From NCBI GenBank assembly GCA_016713365.1, contig JADJPG010000018.1, positions 52,630 through 116,629 of the forward strand: DNA of 64,000 nt, written 5' to 3'. The translations under genes were made by a program, and so were the position numbers. Positions within the stretch are counted from its first letter, which is position 1. The number at the start of each line of letters is the position of its first letter. Origin of the DNA: Verrucomicrobiota bacterium. GTDB taxonomy: Bacteria; Verrucomicrobiota; Verrucomicrobiia; Limisphaerales; JADJPG01. This document shows, piece after piece, positions 54,071 to 62,926 of the stretch. The notes beneath the pieces were generated by a model. The model searched no databases. It was given only the letters and a program-made list of their open reading frames with translations, and was not told the DNA's origin.

Positions 54071-55158
54071 TTGCTCAAAATGTTTTTGAAAGAGTCACGA
54101 ACATGATCAGAAGAAACTGCCGGCGGAAATCCGACACACAGATCAGCCGGTCCGCATGGCGCCACAGCCACTTTGTGCTGAAGACCAATCCCCAATACCT
54201 GCTGCAGCTCACCGACATGAAGTCGATCTCCGAGTGAACGGAAATTCTCGAGCGTCTCCTTGGTGAACTCAGAAATGGGCTTGGGATTGTCCAATCCCCA
54301 GAATTCCTGAGTTCGTCCTTTGTCAGCCCCTACTGCCAGGACAAACTCGACTCCTTCCATTTGCGAAACCTCGGCAAGAATCGCCGCTGCACGGTTATTC
54401 TGGGCCGGAGCGGGCACTGAATCCCCATCATTCGTCGAAGGTGGAGGAACTTCAACTGACGCCGCTTCGTCAATGGCCTGCGCAGTGTTCAACAACAACC
54501 CCTGATAAGAACTGAAGATTGTCCGAACGCGACTCGGGTCCGCAGGGAGCGTTTCGAAACTTCCAGTCTTCCATGCCAAAATTCGCTGAAACGCCGGCTC
54601 AGAAGTCAGCCCGGGGAGCTCAGCATCGATCACTTCTCCAGATTGAATGAAGATGCGGGCCTCGGTTAATCCATTTGTGATCTTTAGAATGCAGGAACTT
54701 TGCGACAGGCATTCCAGCTGGATGATGTCCACCAGGCTCTTGCTCTGCACCCCGCGGAACCCCTCCTGCGACTCACGACTAATCAAGGATTCCATCGATT
54801 CCATGAACAGCCCCATCTCCTGATCCGTTTCCGGCTTCAACCAGTATTGGTCGACGCCGAGACCGTAGGCACGAGTACGGAACTGCTCGTCTCGAATTCC
54901 AGTCAGGACGACCAAGCGGAGGTGGGGAAACTTGCGGCGAGCGATGGTGAGAACCTGAAGGCCGTCCATCTTCGGCATGTTCAAATCCGCAATCAGCAGA
55001 TTGAACTGCTCGGATTCGAGAATGGAAAGTGCGCGCGAACCTGAGTTGGCGATTCGGACCTCGGGCATGCTGGGAAGATGCTGACCAAGCATCTCGCGAT
55101 AGAGATCGAGGAAGTCCTGATCGTCATCCAAAAGCAGAATTGTGGGCTGGGCTGACAT
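54058..55158 (-). CDS. Response regulator with DUF4388-like and C-terminal Roadblock-like domains
   Basis: The receiver domain (about 1-120) has the acidic pair at DDD (11-13), phospho-acceptor Asp58 in LLIADLNMPKMDG, Thr86 and Lys108, so it should be phosphorylated by a histidine kinase. Residues about 135-240 match the DUF4388/PatA-type output domain (VDIIQLECLSQSSCILKI, GEVIDAE, ILAWKTGSFETLP). A Pro-rich linker leads to about 100 residues with a Roadblock-like ILAEVSQMEGVEFVLAVG opening and a LHVGELQQVLGIGLQHKVAVAP strand pair. No DNA-binding domain is present, so output is probably by protein contact. It is first in a minus-strand run and divergent from the 757-residue gene. Confidence 0.8.
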   Translation of the reverse strand: MSAQPTILLLDDDQDFLDLYREMLGQHLPSMPEVRIANSGSRALSILESEQFNLLIADLNMPKMDGLQVLTIARRKFPHLRLVVLTGIRDEQFRTRAYGLGVDQYWLKPETDQEMGLFMESMESLISRESQEGFRGVQSKSLVDIIQLECLSQSSCILKITNGLTEARIFIQSGEVIDAELPGLTSEPAFQRILAWKTGSFETLPADPSRVRTIFSSYQGLLLNTAQAIDEAASVEVPPPSTNDGDSVPAPAQNNRAAAILAEVSQMEGVEFVLAVGADKGRTQEFWGLDNPKPISEFTKETLENFRSLGDRLHVGELQQVLGIGLQHKVAVAPCGPADLCVGFPPAVSSDHVRDSFKNILSKWAS

Positions 55159-55445
55159 TGTTGGTAAAAATTCAAATCATTCCGCCATCTACTATCGTCA
55201 CGATCCTCAAACGCATTAGAGAGTACGAGAAATTTTAATCGGAAATCTCGCTCGCGAGGCCGCTCCGCGATGGTCCTCCATCAAACACACAGCCGAACCG
55301 CATCCCGCGACGAATCTAGTTCTCAAGAGATCGGATTCTTTCAGCCCCGATTAACTCCCGTCTTGGACAGCAAACACGCCGAGTAAAAACAAATTTGATC
55401 ATTCCCTTCTGCTGGCTCGCTGTTTGCTACCGATGTTCGCTGCAA

Positions 55446-57719
55446 ATGTTTGGCGCATTCTCAAAACTATTTAAGAGGTCGGAGCCAGCCCCGGCTGCGA
55501 CCGGTTCAACGAGTCCCCAACCCTCGCCGCGCAGCGCTCCGCCTTTGCCCAAGGATGAGACAGTGTCGCGCCCAGTGTCCAAAGCCCACTCCAAGGGAGC
55601 CGACGCATTATCGATTCCCTACTCATCGATCATAAAGCTGATCCCTCAGGAGCTCTGGGGCAAACTAGCGCCCGCTGGCGTCGCCGGTTACAACTTCACC
55701 ATCGCGCGCAAAACCGTGCTAGAGCAGCTTCCACACGGCGCTGTGAAGGTGAATTTTGGCGAATTACGTCGCAACGCTCCCACCGGTGTTTTTGTTAACG
55801 GCAGTGCCGAGGATGGTCGAATGGTTGACCTTCCGCTCAGCGAAATCCTCGCACAGCTTCATCCAGACAACCTGTCGCGGCGCGCCGATCAAACCCGAAT
55901 TGAAGTCTCGCCCGATGTCCCCGATCTCTTCGGGGTGAAAGGCGAACGCCTCGCGCCTCTGCGGGTCATGGAGAAGAAGGAAGTCTCCAACACATCAACC
56001 ATCAGTCGGCAGAAAGGTGCTACGGCATTTACTCCCAAACCGGCAGCTCCTGCCCCACAGGCCCCCATTCAGCCAGCACCATCGCGCCCAACCGCGCCGC
56101 CTCCCGCACCTGCCCCGGCAATCCGGATGCAGCCCCCCCAGCCTGCCGCTCAAGCTCCCACGGTTTCCCAGCGCCCCGCAGCGACTGCGCCCATTTCTGC
56201 GCCGAAGCCAGCAACGCCCCCTCTGCCGACTGCCGCCGGACGCGCCCTGCCGAAACTTCCGTCGGCACAACCAAAAGCCGCACCAGCGCCAGAACCGGTC
56301 TCTGCAATCCCTTTTTCAATTCCACCTGTGCCGATGGGAACTCCCTCGTTCTTTATCGCGCTGGATGCCATCGCCTCAGGTTGGCCGGATGGAATTCGAC
56401 AAGAACTAGCTCAACTCAAAATTCCCGAGGCGAAAGTCGCTCTCCCACCCGTCGAGATCTGCGAGGGCCTCAAGCGGGCTCGCGTACAATATCCATGGCG
56501 AACACTTCGTTCTTGGATTCAGCCGACTCCCATCTACGCCACACCTTCCCCTTTCGATGACACGGTCCTTGAGTTGCCGCTTCGGACGTTGACGCCGCTC
56601 TTCCTCGAATTCATCCGCTCGAATCCCGTCAATCGACAAGTTGCCGATGCCGACAACATCACGGAGTTCTTCAAGAAGGCAGAGCGAGCGTCCGGCACGA
56701 GCGCTGAATTGCTCCAACCGCTGTTTGACCCGCCGACAGCACCCGAGCCGCCGCAGCAACTTCAAGCCGCTCCGCCGCCCGCGGGTTTCGCTGCGCCTGC
56801 TCCTTCGGCCCAGACAAGATCGGTCCCGGCATCAAATTCGACCGCAACGCCATCGACCGACAATCACCCAACGGTGGAAGGCAACGCCATCTGCCTGCCA
56901 ATCGCTACTCTTGCCAATGGTTGGCCGGAGCCGGTGATGCACGATATCGCCTCATTCGGTCTTGGTGGTTCTCGAATCGAGATTCCCCTTGCCGCTATCG
57001 AACCGGGATTGAAGTCCGGACGACTTAGCTTCACCTGGCGGGAACTCTGCAGCTGGCTGAATCCGCCTTCAAATCCAGCGCAACTTTCAATCAATGGCGA
57101 GACCCCGTTGGCTCTCCCTCTCGGACTGGTCGCTCCGCTGTTCATGAAGGCACGCGGCAACGGACAAGTCCGCCGAAAGACGAACGTCGATCAGGAGATT
57201 CCCGATCTTTTCAGCGCCGCAGGAAAACCGCTCAATCCACCTCAGTCCGCGGTCCAGTCGCCAACTCCAGCCGTAGAAGCGTCAGCTCCGGTCCCCGCCG
57301 CCGCGCCAGCGACGGTTGCCAAAAAGCTTCCGACGAACCTCTCGGAGCTTTTCGAAGAGCCCGCTAAGAAAACGTGGACGCCGAACGAGATCGTGCAGCG
57401 AAGCACGCGGTTACCAAACGTCGCCGGAACGCTGATCGCCCTCCAAGACGGCTTGCTGGTGGCGGCCAACATGCCTCCCGATCTAAAGACAGAAACGATC
57501 GCGGCATTCGTTCCTCAGATCTTTGGTCGCATGAACCAATACACAAGGGAACTGCAAATGGGGGAAACAACAGCAGTGAGCTTCACCGTCGATGTTGGAA
57601 CGATTCAGGTATACAACGCCGGCATCATCTATTTCGCAGCGCTCGCCAAGACGAGTGATCCACTGCCTCTCCGCGAACTGCAACTCATCGCTGGTGAACT
57701 GAGCCGGCACACTAAATAA
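55446..57719 (+). CDS. Large protein with three copies of an unnamed domain and a C-terminal Roadblock/LC7 domain
   Basis: From the ATG at 55446 the product is 757 residues. A Pro/Ala-rich N-terminus leads to three repeats of about 110-120 residues, separated by Pro/Ala-rich linkers. Each has a hydrophobic start with P/W (IPYSSIIKLIPQELWGKL; FFIALDAIASGWPDGIR; ICLPIATLANGWPEPVM), an L..G.V.(F/W).(E/T)L element, then DLPLSEI / ELPLRTL / ALPLGLV and, in repeats 1 and 3, a closing VPDLF or IPDLF. The last ~125 residues are a Roadblock/LC7 domain (NVAGTLIALQDGLLVAANMP, then the paired strands VSFTVDVGTIQVYNAGIIYFAALA). No signal peptide is seen. It sits 12 bases before the MglA-like GTPase gene, so it is a likely GTPase partner or scaffold. 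Confidence 0.75.
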   Translation: MFGAFSKLFKRSEPAPAATGSTSPQPSPRSAPPLPKDETVSRPVSKAHSKGADALSIPYSSIIKLIPQELWGKLAPAGVAGYNFTIARKTVLEQLPHGAVKVNFGELRRNAPTGVFVNGSAEDGRMVDLPLSEILAQLHPDNLSRRADQTRIEVSPDVPDLFGVKGERLAPLRVMEKKEVSNTSTISRQKGATAFTPKPAAPAPQAPIQPAPSRPTAPPPAPAPAIRMQPPQPAAQAPTVSQRPAATAPISAPKPATPPLPTAAGRALPKLPSAQPKAAPAPEPVSAIPFSIPPVPMGTPSFFIALDAIASGWPDGIRQELAQLKIPEAKVALPPVEICEGLKRARVQYPWRTLRSWIQPTPIYATPSPFDDTVLELPLRTLTPLFLEFIRSNPVNRQVADADNITEFFKKAERASGTSAELLQPLFDPPTAPEPPQQLQAAPPPAGFAAPAPSAQTRSVPASNSTATPSTDNHPTVEGNAICLPIATLANGWPEPVMHDIASFGLGGSRIEIPLAAIEPGLKSGRLSFTWRELCSWLNPPSNPAQLSINGETPLALPLGLVAPLFMKARGNGQVRRKTNVDQEIPDLFSAAGKPLNPPQSAVQSPTPAVEASAPVPAAAPATVAKKLPTNLSELFEEPAKKTWTPNEIVQRSTRLPNVAGTLIALQDGLLVAANMPPDLKTETIAAFVPQIFGRMNQYTRELQMGETTAVSFTVDVGTIQVYNAGIIYFAALAKTSDPLPLRELQLIAGELSRHTK

Positions 57720-57731
57720 GACTTTAATTCT

Positions 57732-58346
57732 ATGGCGATCATCAATCAGGCATCAAAAGAACTTCAGGTCAAAGTCGTCTACTACGGACCAGCGGTCTGC
57801 GGCAAGACGACCAACTTGGTTCAAGTTCACGATCACGTTCAGACAGCCCAAGGGAACAAAGGGAAACTGGTTTCTCTGGCCACCAGCTCAGACCGAACAT
57901 TGTTCTTCGACTTTCTACCCATTGAAGCGATGGCGATCAAGGGATTCAAAACAAAGTTCCAGCTCTACACCGTGCCCGGTCAGGTCATCTACAACACAAC
58001 CCGCCAATTGGTTCTTCGGGGCGTGGATGGAATCGTATTTGTCGCCGACTCGCAGTACGACAAGATGGAAGAGAACGTCAAAAGTTTCCAAAACCTCGAG
58101 GACAACTTGAAGGGATTGAATCTGAACTTGGCTGATATTCCCTACGTCATTCAATACAACAAACGGGATCTGCCGAATGTGGCTCCCGTCGAGTATATGG
58201 AATATCTGCTGAACAACCGCGAAGAGCAGGTTCCATCTTTCACTGCATGCGCACATAAGTGCGAAGGAGTATTTGAGACCTTGAACATGATTACCCGGCT
58301 ACTGCTCCAGAAGTTTGTCGCGGAAAGCCAACGCAAGGCCGCCTGA
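57732..58346 (+). CDS. MglA-like Ras-family GTPase
   Basis: Small Ras-like GTPase motifs of the bacterial MglA type are clear: P-loop GPAVCGKTT (19-27), the MglA-typical TSSDRTLFFDFLP (51-63), TVPGQ (80-84, where eukaryotic Ras has DTAGQ) and NKRD (143-146). The 204-residue length is usual. In Myxococcus, MglA with the Roadblock protein MglB sets cell polarity and gliding or pilus activity. Here the gene lies between two Roadblock-encoding genes, with 12 and 37 bases on either side, so it is almost surely regulated by them. It is soluble and without a lipid-anchor motif. Confidence 0.95.
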   Translation: MAIINQASKELQVKVVYYGPAVCGKTTNLVQVHDHVQTAQGNKGKLVSLATSSDRTLFFDFLPIEAMAIKGFKTKFQLYTVPGQVIYNTTRQLVLRGVDGIVFVADSQYDKMEENVKSFQNLEDNLKGLNLNLADIPYVIQYNKRDLPNVAPVEYMEYLLNNREEQVPSFTACAHKCEGVFETLNMITRLLLQKFVAESQRKAA

Positions 58347-58383
58347 AACGCCCAATTCCACCGCCGTCCAACTGATCTAAATT

Positions 58384-58857
58384 ATGGCGACGCTTCCCCA
58401 ACTCATCGAAGAAGACATCAGCGAAATCAACAACGCCCTCCAGGAGTTGCTGATCAAGAGCGATGCGACTTCCACTTTAGTGATCGACAAAGGTGGATTC
58501 ATTATCACCCAAAATGGACGCACACAACAACTGGATACCATGACTCTCGCAGCACTTGCTGCGGCGTCATTTGCCGCCACAGAGAGCATCGCGTCGCTGG
58601 TTGGAGAACACAATTTTACCAGCATTTACCAGCAAGGCGAGCAATCGAGTCTTGTGGTTATCAACGTGGACGAGTTTTGCCTGCTGACGGTGATTTTCAA
58701 AGCAACACTAAGTGTCGGGGCCATCAAATACTACGCAGCTGAGACGATAAAGCGGGTCGCCGCACAAAACAAAAAAGCGGAACATCGAACCCCTGGCGCT
58801 GGCTTGGATTTGTCGATGTTGAACCTTGCGGACCCGTCGGGACTTTTCAAGATGTAG
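58384..58857 (+). CDS. MglB-like Roadblock/LC7 protein
   Basis: A Roadblock domain is clear: EINNALQELLIKSDATSTLVIDKGGFIITQNG, the helix AALAAASFAATESIASLVGE, and QSSLVVINVDEFCLLTVIF as the paired strands. In other bacteria such proteins act as GTPase activating or exchange factors for MglA. The extra ~40 C-terminal residues are polar and may be flexible. It follows the GTPase gene by 37 bases and is the third gene of the plus-strand operon, so the operon is probably scaffold - GTPase - regulator. Confidence 0.9.
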   Translation: MATLPQLIEEDISEINNALQELLIKSDATSTLVIDKGGFIITQNGRTQQLDTMTLAALAAASFAATESIASLVGEHNFTSIYQQGEQSSLVVINVDEFCLLTVIFKATLSVGAIKYYAAETIKRVAAQNKKAEHRTPGAGLDLSMLNLADPSGLFKM

Positions 58858-58936
58858 GTTGCGTAGTCTGGGAGGTTCCCAAACCCAAAAGAAGCCGAGC
58901 GCGGAGCAAAATTCCCAAGTCCAACCATGTTACAAT

Positions 58937-60835
58937 CTATTCGGCTTTAGGGGCAGATTTCGACTTCTCATTCTCGTACCACTGGCTCATTTGGAACATC
59001 TGGTCGTTGCGCAAAAAATAGCGGTCCGCTTTTTCGAACGCAGCCACTGCCTTTTGCGATTCCCCCCGCTCCCGGTAAAACTGGCCAAGGACAAAATGCG
59101 CGTAAGCGCTAACTGGCGCCACGTCGATCGCCTTCAAGTAACTCGAAAGAGCCTCTCCATAATTGCCAGCCATCTCGAAAGCCCGGCCGCGACTCACCCA
59201 CACGTCAGACATCATGGGGTTTAAGTCCAACGCACGGTCGTATGCGCGAACCGCCTTGCTCGCCAATTCCCGCCGCTCACGAAGCTTGCCCGGGCCAACC
59301 CGCCAAGCGACTTGATCGCGAAAGATATCTCCTTGCATTATAAATGGCTTCGGAAAGCGGGGATCGGCTTCGCTAGCCTTCGAATAAAGGTCGACAGCTT
59401 CGTCGTAGTTGAGGTTGTACTTTGCCTCGTCTCCCAAGCCAGCGATGTAAAATGACTTCACGGAAGGAACGAAAAGCGTTGCTGCAACTCCCCAAAATAC
59501 GACAAGTGCGATACCAACCGCCAGTCGCTTCCAGTTTTGGACGCTTCGAGCGGTTTTTGCTGCTGTTGGGATTCCTGTCGTAATCCCCATGAGCACAGCA
59601 AGGAGAGCTGAGTTCCCGAAGATGTGAAGATTAAAGTCGAACCACGAATGGACCAATATGGCAATAACTGCAGAAATTGCTCCAACAGCAAACGCCTTGT
59701 CCTCAGAACTTTGAGCATCAGAAACCACCTTATACGCATGGCGGAAGAATGCTACAAACACACCACACATCAGAGTAACTCCAATCAGTCCGTAGTCGGA
59801 AGCCAAGTTTAGGTAGTCATTGTGGGTATAGTTGGGAAAGGAGAGGATCCGGTAATCCTTCACCTTCTGGTAGTTCCATTGCCATGTTCCCATTCCAGTG
59901 CCAAACAGCGGATTCTCCCGAATCATGTCGATTGTACCCGACCACATCATTGTCCGTCCACCTAAGGTGGGGTCACCCAAACTTAATGGCTGATTACCAC
60001 CGCCGGTCACAATCGATTTCAGAAAGTAGTTTCGTATTGGCTCCAAGGTCCAAAAAACCGCAGCGGCGCAGACGAAGACCGACAGAATTACCAAGAGTCG
60101 CGCCCATATCTGGCGTCCATGCCAGCCACCGACAAACAAAATTGTAGCCATTCCGATCGTTGCCGACAGCCAACCAGCACGGGACATTGAAGTTACAATT
60201 CCCAGCGAAACCATTATTGCTACGTAAACAAAGAGAACTTTGAAAAGTATTGTTCGCTCGACTGTCCCGCTCTCCTTCCGAACCATGGCGGCGCGAGCCA
60301 CGATTAGCCCAAGCGACATTTCCAGGAAGCCAGCGAGGTGATTCGGGCAAACGAAGGTTCCGCTACCTCGCCCATTGTAAAGCTCTGGCCTCTCCCAAGA
60401 AAAAATGTAGTCCGACTTAGTAAATGCCTGCCAGATTCCGAGGCCAGATTGAAACAAAGCAAACCCCATCAGCATAAGGACAAATATTCGTCGCCCAGTC
60501 CGATCTCGAATTCCTTTCGCCGCCAGCAGATAGGCAATTCCGCAGCAAATTACCTGAATCAACTCCAATCGGGCCTCATACTCCAAAGATGTGATTCGAT
60601 AAATGAACGCGGAGTAAGCGAGGAAGGCGCAGATCGCCAAATCCGCCGCAGACCATGGTAGAGCGGTATCCTTCCTGAAAAACTGCCCGATCAGCCAAAC
60701 CGCACTTGCAGCGGCTAGAAGTGCTACGCTTGGGGTGGCCAAAACTGGGTTAACTCCCCCCAAAAAGAATACCGAACAAAAAACAAACAGCGCCATGGCG
60801 ATTGCCATGGCGCTGCTGCAAAATAGGAACATCAA
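58937..60835 (-). CDS. O-antigen ligase/Wzy-like protein with C-terminal TPR repeats, third in the window
   Basis: About 12 membrane segments occupy residues 1-450, with the O-antigen ligase motif block YIFSWERPELYNGRG, TFVCPNHLAGFLEM (Asn-His) and ENPLFGTGMGTWQWNYQK / NYTHNDYLNLASDYG. The C-terminal ~170 residues are TPR-like (AVRAYDRALDLNPMMSDVWVSRG, YGEALSSYLKAIDVAP, AVAAFEKADRYF). The first hydrophobic stretch is immediate, so Met1 or Met2 is the start. It converges with the Roadblock operon. The TPRs could bind export or regulatory partners. Confidence 0.8.
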   Translation of the reverse strand: MMFLFCSSAMAIAMALFVFCSVFFLGGVNPVLATPSVALLAAASAVWLIGQFFRKDTALPWSAADLAICAFLAYSAFIYRITSLEYEARLELIQVICCGIAYLLAAKGIRDRTGRRIFVLMLMGFALFQSGLGIWQAFTKSDYIFSWERPELYNGRGSGTFVCPNHLAGFLEMSLGLIVARAAMVRKESGTVERTILFKVLFVYVAIMVSLGIVTSMSRAGWLSATIGMATILFVGGWHGRQIWARLLVILSVFVCAAAVFWTLEPIRNYFLKSIVTGGGNQPLSLGDPTLGGRTMMWSGTIDMIRENPLFGTGMGTWQWNYQKVKDYRILSFPNYTHNDYLNLASDYGLIGVTLMCGVFVAFFRHAYKVVSDAQSSEDKAFAVGAISAVIAILVHSWFDFNLHIFGNSALLAVLMGITTGIPTAAKTARSVQNWKRLAVGIALVVFWGVAATLFVPSVKSFYIAGLGDEAKYNLNYDEAVDLYSKASEADPRFPKPFIMQGDIFRDQVAWRVGPGKLRERRELASKAVRAYDRALDLNPMMSDVWVSRGRAFEMAGNYGEALSSYLKAIDVAPVSAYAHFVLGQFYRERGESQKAVAAFEKADRYFLRNDQMFQMSQWYENEKSKSAPKAE

Positions 60836-60861
60836 GTTGACTTGACGAACTTTAAGAGTGA

Positions 60862-61419
60862 TCAGCGGCGGTTGTAGCCACGACCCTTACCCTTATCGTC
60901 CTTGGAACCTTTCGGAGTCGGGTTCTTCGGATCTTTCGGATCTTTCGGATCCTTCGGGCTCGTCGGGTTGTTCTTGGACCACTCCCAAGGATTATCAATG
61001 AACTCAGTCAGCCAAGTCGGAGAGACAACTTCCATCTTCTGAAGGTTGATGCCATGAACGGCCAAAGTGCGGTAATAATCACCGCCGTAGGCGCGAGGGC
61101 TGTAACCAAGGAGTTGAACCAAGGTATGAGCAATAATGTCCGTGGTAATAGGAGCGTCTGGCTGCCATCCACCTTCAGGACGCATGCCGTTGTTGCGAGC
61201 CCACTGCACATAATCACGGGACGTGGCACCAGCGGGGAACCACGGGGCTTCGCCAGTCAGCACAACCATCAACTGAAGATACTTGAGTTGAGTGGCCGCT
61301 TCGGATTGGGCTTGAGCGGTGGAAGGGGTGAGAACAGCCGCATAACAGGCGACGCCAACTGCAAAGGCGGCAATCTTTGCAGTCAATCCTTGGAATGACT
61401 TCTGAAGAATACTTTTCAT
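60862..61419 (-). CDS. Small secreted protein with DPK repeat tail, unknown function
   Basis: A signal peptide (IAAFAVGVACYAAVLTPSTAQA) leads to a ~100-residue globular part with QLKYLQLMVVLTGEAPWF, YVQWARNNGMRPEGGWQPDA and HTLVQLLGYSPRAYGGD, faintly like an SLH-type domain. The tail is a Pro-Lys-Asp repeat (KDPKDPKDPKNP) and Gly/Lys-rich. Such tails are unstructured and highly charged and could bind glycans. It is upstream of, and co-directional with, the ligase gene, 26 bases apart, so the two may form an operon. Confidence 0.7.
   Translation of the reverse strand: MKSILQKSFQGLTAKIAAFAVGVACYAAVLTPSTAQAQSEAATQLKYLQLMVVLTGEAPWFPAGATSRDYVQWARNNGMRPEGGWQPDAPITTDIIAHTLVQLLGYSPRAYGGDYYRTLAVHGINLQKMEVVSPTWLTEFIDNPWEWSKNNPTSPKDPKDPKDPKNPTPKGSKDDKGKGRGYNRR
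60926..60957 (-). repeat. Short tandem 9-bp repeat encoding DPK units
   Basis: The plus strand reads ggatctttc about three times in a row, then a variant copy with ggatccttc, giving Lys-Asp-Pro units in the protein. Confidence 0.75.
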
Positions 61420-62001
61420 TTTTGCTCCGGGTTTAGTTGTTTATTGGAACGCCGAACGCTAAAGGATGTCCCCTCCTACTGTCAAGCGAAGAACTTAGAT
61501 TTTTGAAGTTCTGCGGGTCACACTTCAGCTTACAGGATTCTAGACAGATACCTCCGTATCTCGTTCAAAAAAACTCACTCCGGTAGGCTTCGCAGTAACC
61601 AGCTCAACTGAAGGCAACTCAACGGCAGATTGGTCAAAAGCGGTGTCGCGCAGGAATGAACCAACCGCCTGAGACGGACCGAATCGGGGCATAAGCCGGG
61701 GTGCTTGACAGATACGGACGAACGACAAGATTGGTTGGACATGAAACGGAAGGGAAGCTGCCACCCGTAAAGATTAACCAGCGCAGGCTGTTGCAGAGCT
61801 CACCGAGAGAATGTTCCCGTTTGGCTAACCTCCTCCATTATGGTCAGAGAGGAGCGCAGGGCTCCAACTCTCGTCGCTCTTTCTTCACAGGGATAGCCAC
61901 CGCGTCATTTCGCCATCTCACAGCTGCACCAATATCCCAATGCCATAACACAGCTTTTTCTCGCCCAAACTTCACGACTAGTTCTAGTCTTCACGCACCT
62001 G
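61420..62001. other. 582-base stretch with no supported gene
   Basis: It separates two divergent genes (secreted protein, minus; ALDH-like, plus), so it should hold both promoters. Short frames such as 61540..61764 minus show no domain. I see no RNA gene or hairpin of note. Confidence 0.4.
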
Positions 62002-62877
62002 ATGAAATTGTCCGAAACGAAAGTTCGAAAGACCTACAAGCTGTTCATCTCAGGAGCGTTCGTCCGGAGCGAAAGCGGGAGATCCCTTCCAGCAACTGGG
62101 CCCAAGAGCGTCGCACCGGAGAACTACAGCTGGGCATCACGAAAAGACCTGAGAGACGCTGTGACAGCGGCTCGCAGTTCGTCGGACGGCTGGTCCAAAC
62201 GCACTCCATACTTGCGCAGCCAGATTCTCTACCGCGCCGCAGAGATGGCGCAGCAGAGGCAATTTGAGCTGGCGGAGGAAATCGCCCGGTCGACCGGAAT
62301 TCCCCCAACCCAGGCGCAAACTGAGGTGAATTGCTGCATAGAGCGCTTGGTGCACTACGCCGGGTGGGCTGACAAATATGCAGCTATCTTCAGCAGCACC
62401 AATCCCGTCGCCTCATCGCACTTCAGTTTCACGATCCCGGAACCCTCCGGCGTAGTTGCCATTATTGCTCCAGACCAACCGTCATTGCTGGCTCTGGTTT
62501 CCCTGATTTCTGCGGTCATTTTGAGCGGTAACACCGCCATAGTGCTTGTTTCGGAGAAATATCCCCTTCCCGCCTTGACCTTCGCCGAGGTGTTCGCCAC
62601 CAGCGACATTCCACCGGGCGTTGTCAATTTACTGTCCGGAAAGCGCCTGGAACTCGCACCCCACTTCGCCAGCCACTTGGACATCAATGCGATCGTGGAT
62701 GCATCAAGCGATCCGTCGACCAGCGCTCTGCTTCGAACCGGCCAGTCGTCGAACCTCAAACGTTACATTCACCGGGAAATGACCGACGCCGACTGGTATT
62801 CTGAGAAAGCTGAGAATCCGTATTGGATTCTGGATACCATCGAATACAAGACCGCTTGGCATCCCATCGGAGTCTGA
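62002..62877 (+). CDS. Short aldehyde-dehydrogenase-like protein lacking catalytic residues
   Basis: The sequence aligns with the N-terminal half of the ALDH fold: LFISGAFVRSESG, AVTAARSSSDGWSKRTPYLR, the IPEPSGVVAIIAP Rossmann part and SDIPPGVVNLLSGKRLE. ALDH proteins are about 480 residues; this one is 291. The family WNFPL site is APDQPSL (156-162), so the oxyanion Asn is lost. The cofactor-binding Lys of VVLKPAE is replaced (VLVSE, 181-185). The catalytic Cys region is absent. The end is a unique segment (YWILDTIEYKTAWHPIGV), so it looks like a stable short form, not a chance truncation. It precedes the DeoC-like gene by 49 bases. Confidence 0.7.
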   Translation: MKLSETKVRKTYKLFISGAFVRSESGRSLPATGPKSVAPENYSWASRKDLRDAVTAARSSSDGWSKRTPYLRSQILYRAAEMAQQRQFELAEEIARSTGIPPTQAQTEVNCCIERLVHYAGWADKYAAIFSSTNPVASSHFSFTIPEPSGVVAIIAPDQPSLLALVSLISAVILSGNTAIVLVSEKYPLPALTFAEVFATSDIPPGVVNLLSGKRLELAPHFASHLDINAIVDASSDPSTSALLRTGQSSNLKRYIHREMTDADWYSEKAENPYWILDTIEYKTAWHPIGV

Positions 62878-62926
62878 CTGAACCGCATCCTCTAATTTCA
62901 CCACCGCACACTTCCCGATACTCCTC

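Noticed and set aside
60926..60957. Possible short CRISPR-like or regulatory repeat
   Set aside because: The 9-base units are contiguous, in frame and encode the DPK tail.
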